Of a stretch of 64,000 nucleotides of DNA, positions 63,236-64,000 are shown one piece after another. Made by a program: the position numbers and the translations under genes. Below the pieces are notes generated by a model that saw nothing but the letters and a program-made list of their open reading frames with translations, was not told where the DNA came from and made no database searches. The DNA comes from an uncultured Parabacteroides sp. (lineage in GTDB: Bacteria > Bacteroidota > Bacteroidia > Bacteroidales > Tannerellaceae): NCBI GenBank assembly GCA_949295065.1, contig CASFJQ010000006.1:20543-84542 (forward strand), given 5' to 3'. Position 1 is the stretch's first letter. The number at the start of each line of letters is the position of its first letter.

Positions 63236-63383
63236 ATTTTTTACTATGAAAAAACATTGTTTTTAATAGTTTAGGTTCAAATAAACGAGTATCATTATCA
63301 GCTGTGAAGTTGAGGTGGTACAATTTCATAGTTAAGGTTAAGGTAGAGGGAACAGCCAAAGGGTTGTTCCCTCGTTTTTTTGT
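63236..63383 (+). ncRNA. Candidate small RNA between the M15 peptidase and holin-like genes
   Basis: A perfect promoter and a perfect terminator bound about 145 nt with no gene. The only open frame is ATGAAAAAACATTGTTTTTAA (6 codons) at 63246, too short to be convincing. The middle is GTTAAGGTTAAGGTAGAGGG-like with a repeated GTTAAG. It is transcribed away from the lysis-like genes, so it may be antisense or trans-acting. The rest of the 63188-63642 gap is a nested repeat structure. Confidence 0.45.
63346..63383 (+). terminator. Terminator of the candidate small RNA
   Basis: GAGGGAACA (63346-63354) pairs with TGTTCCCTC (63365-63373), then GTTTTTTTG. A 9-bp GC-rich stem and T tract. Confidence 0.85.
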
Positions 63384-63426
63384 TTCATTTGATTTGAAAC
63401 CTAAGGTCTATTTTATGGGGAATTTA

Positions 63427-63684
63427 GTTGACATGGCTACATAAACAAGTGGAATATAAGGCTGAAAGCCTTTAATATAGGAGGGTGTTGCAAAACTAAT
63501 TTAAACACAGAGACACAGAGAACACAGAGATTTTTATTTTATTTATACTCAACATATTACCTCTGTGACTTTGTGCCTTTGTGTTTCATCGTTTATGTTT
63601 TGCAACACCCACCTATAAACCCAAGGCCTTCAGCCTTGATAATTATTCCCCTTGTCCCCTCGTATCTGGCTCCTTGTCTCTGTA
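63427..63684. repeat. Nested inverted repeat of four families (MITE-like)
   Basis: Symmetric layers from outside in: degenerate GTTGACAAGG/ATACGAG 32-bp units at 63427-63453 and 63651-63684; AAGGCTGAAAGCCTT (63458-63472) and AAGGCCTTCAGCCTT (63623-63637); GGGTGTTGCAAAAC (63483-63496) and GTTTTGCAACACCC (63597-63610, perfect); ACACAGAG units at 63503-63530 and CTCTGTGACTTTG-type units at 63561-63586. The whole could fold into one long hairpin. It lies between the small RNA and the holin-like gene, whose stop falls within its right edge. Confidence 0.7.
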
Positions 63685-63852
63685 TTTATAATCCACCCCG
63701 AACAGCGCCCCCGCAAACGTCGAAACCTCGCCGAAGGCAACCAGGACGGAAGAATGAATCTCCCCTTGAGGTGGAACCCAAAAACCGAGATATAATAACA
63801 CTAATCCCGAAATGCATAATATTGTAGCAATGTATAGTTGTATGTTTTTCAT
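63643..63852 (-). CDS. Small holin-like membrane protein
   Basis: 69 residues. MKNIQLYIATILCISGLVLLYLGFWVPPQGEIHSSVLVAFGEVSTFAGALFGVDYKYRDKE: a first hydrophobic helix (IATILCISGLVLLYLGFWV), a PPQGEIHSS turn, and a second helix (VLVAFGEVSTFAGALFGVDY). This two-helix layout and the GALFGVDY ending are familiar from phage-like or lysis-like loci of Bacteroides, next to peptidoglycan hydrolases. The last seven codons (EPDTRGQGE) read into the GTTGACAAGG-type repeat, so the original C-terminus was probably altered. Annotation as holin is inference. Confidence 0.72.
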   Translation of the reverse strand: MKNIQLYIATILCISGLVLLYLGFWVPPQGEIHSSVLVAFGEVSTFAGALFGVDYKYRDKEPDTRGQGE

Positions 63853-63894
63853 GCCTCCTTTCTTTGGTTAGTTAACAAGTTGACGTCTCTCTCC

Positions 63895-64000
63895 TCACGG
63901 TTCCCCCAACCAATAAATTATAATACCTGCCTGTCTGGGCGTTAACACTCTCTGGCCTTTAAAAAATCCTGCGTCCGCGAGCTCAGTCTGTAGCTGTGTG
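63895..64000 (-). CDS. DUF4248-like protein (partial, N-terminus off the window)
   Basis: The visible C-terminus reads TQLQTELADAGFFKGQRVLTPRQAGIIIYWLGEP and then a stop. The FTPRQ-like motif and LGEP ending are those of DUF4248, small proteins near HU-like and peptidoglycan-hydrolase genes in Bacteroides accessory loci. It is too short to say more. About 42 nt separate it from the holin-like gene, in the same direction. Confidence 0.65.
   Translation of the reverse strand, partial: TQLQTELADAGFFKGQRVLTPRQAGIIIYWLGEP

Overview
The window is chromosomal DNA of a Bacteroidales bacterium, most likely Bacteroides, Phocaeicola or a close relative. The evidence is the low-GC coding style, A-rich leaders without Shine-Dalgarno sites, and more than twenty promoters with the Bacteroidetes -7 box TAnnTTTG, several with a TTTG -33 box 18-20 bp upstream. 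The gene content agrees: methylmalonyl-CoA mutase, the P-II/Amt/porin nitrogen operon, an alpha-2-macroglobulin-like giant, DUF4248, and an ECF sigma cassette. No rRNA, CRISPR array, intact insertion sequence or prophage was seen. Most of the window is core genome, with accessory patches at about 0.3-1.5 kb, 22-24 kb, 51 kb and 63-64 kb.

Layout. 0-2.2 kb: 5' part of a BlaI-type repressor with a likely operator pair, an Rpn-type nuclease and a small lipoprotein. 2.2-11 kb: alpha-2-macroglobulin-like protein, folA, thyA and a lipoprotein aldose epimerase, separated by three copies of a composite repeat. 11-20.7 kb: PorE-like OmpA lipoprotein, a FecCD-type ABC importer divergent from a cobI-like methylase, dgkA, a PAP2 phosphatase, mnmA, and a membrane protein/winged-helix pair with an operator inside its promoter. 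20.7-30.5 kb: Gfo/Idh oxidoreductase, AAA-ATPase/nuclease, hisS, groES-groEL, an ECF sigma/membrane/CpxP-like cassette and mazG. 30.6-41.1 kb: dsbD-like, rluA-like, uvrA, a GHL10 hydrolase and valS. 41-48 kb: tRNA-Gly, tRNA-Tyr, ribH, a TPR protein, recF, a DUF721 (DciA-like) gene and the porin/P-II/ammonium-transporter operon. 48-55 kb: a tiny membrane-protein pair, mutB and mutA with a GxxExxY gene between them, tRNA-Glu, a CDF metal exporter and tRNA-Thr. 55-62.7 kb: lipoprotein and sugar-isomerase genes, argS, HU, two rhomboids and an EEP-family hydrolase. 62.7-64 kb: M15 peptidase, holin-like small protein and the end of a DUF4248 gene, a lysis-like accessory locus.

The most unusual layer is intergenic. 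Several degenerate repeat families with an 8-nt register (AGTTnnnn/GTTGACAA, AAAAACTC, AAGGAGTT, ACACAGAG), plus a 32-bp family built from GTTGACAAGG ends, recur between genes. They lie in 5' leaders between promoter and start codon, form terminator-like inverted pairs, and bracket small cargo. The two clearest structures are a GxxExxY gene between 28-bp inverted repeats inside the mut operon (about 50.93-51.40 kb) and a nested palindrome at 63.43-63.68 kb made of four repeat families. Two promoter-bearing gaps may encode small RNAs (about 44.64-44.81 kb and 63.24-63.38 kb).

All calls rest on reading sequence and translations by eye. No database search, structure prediction or alignment software was run, so family names are recognition-based and the non-coding calls are hypotheses.
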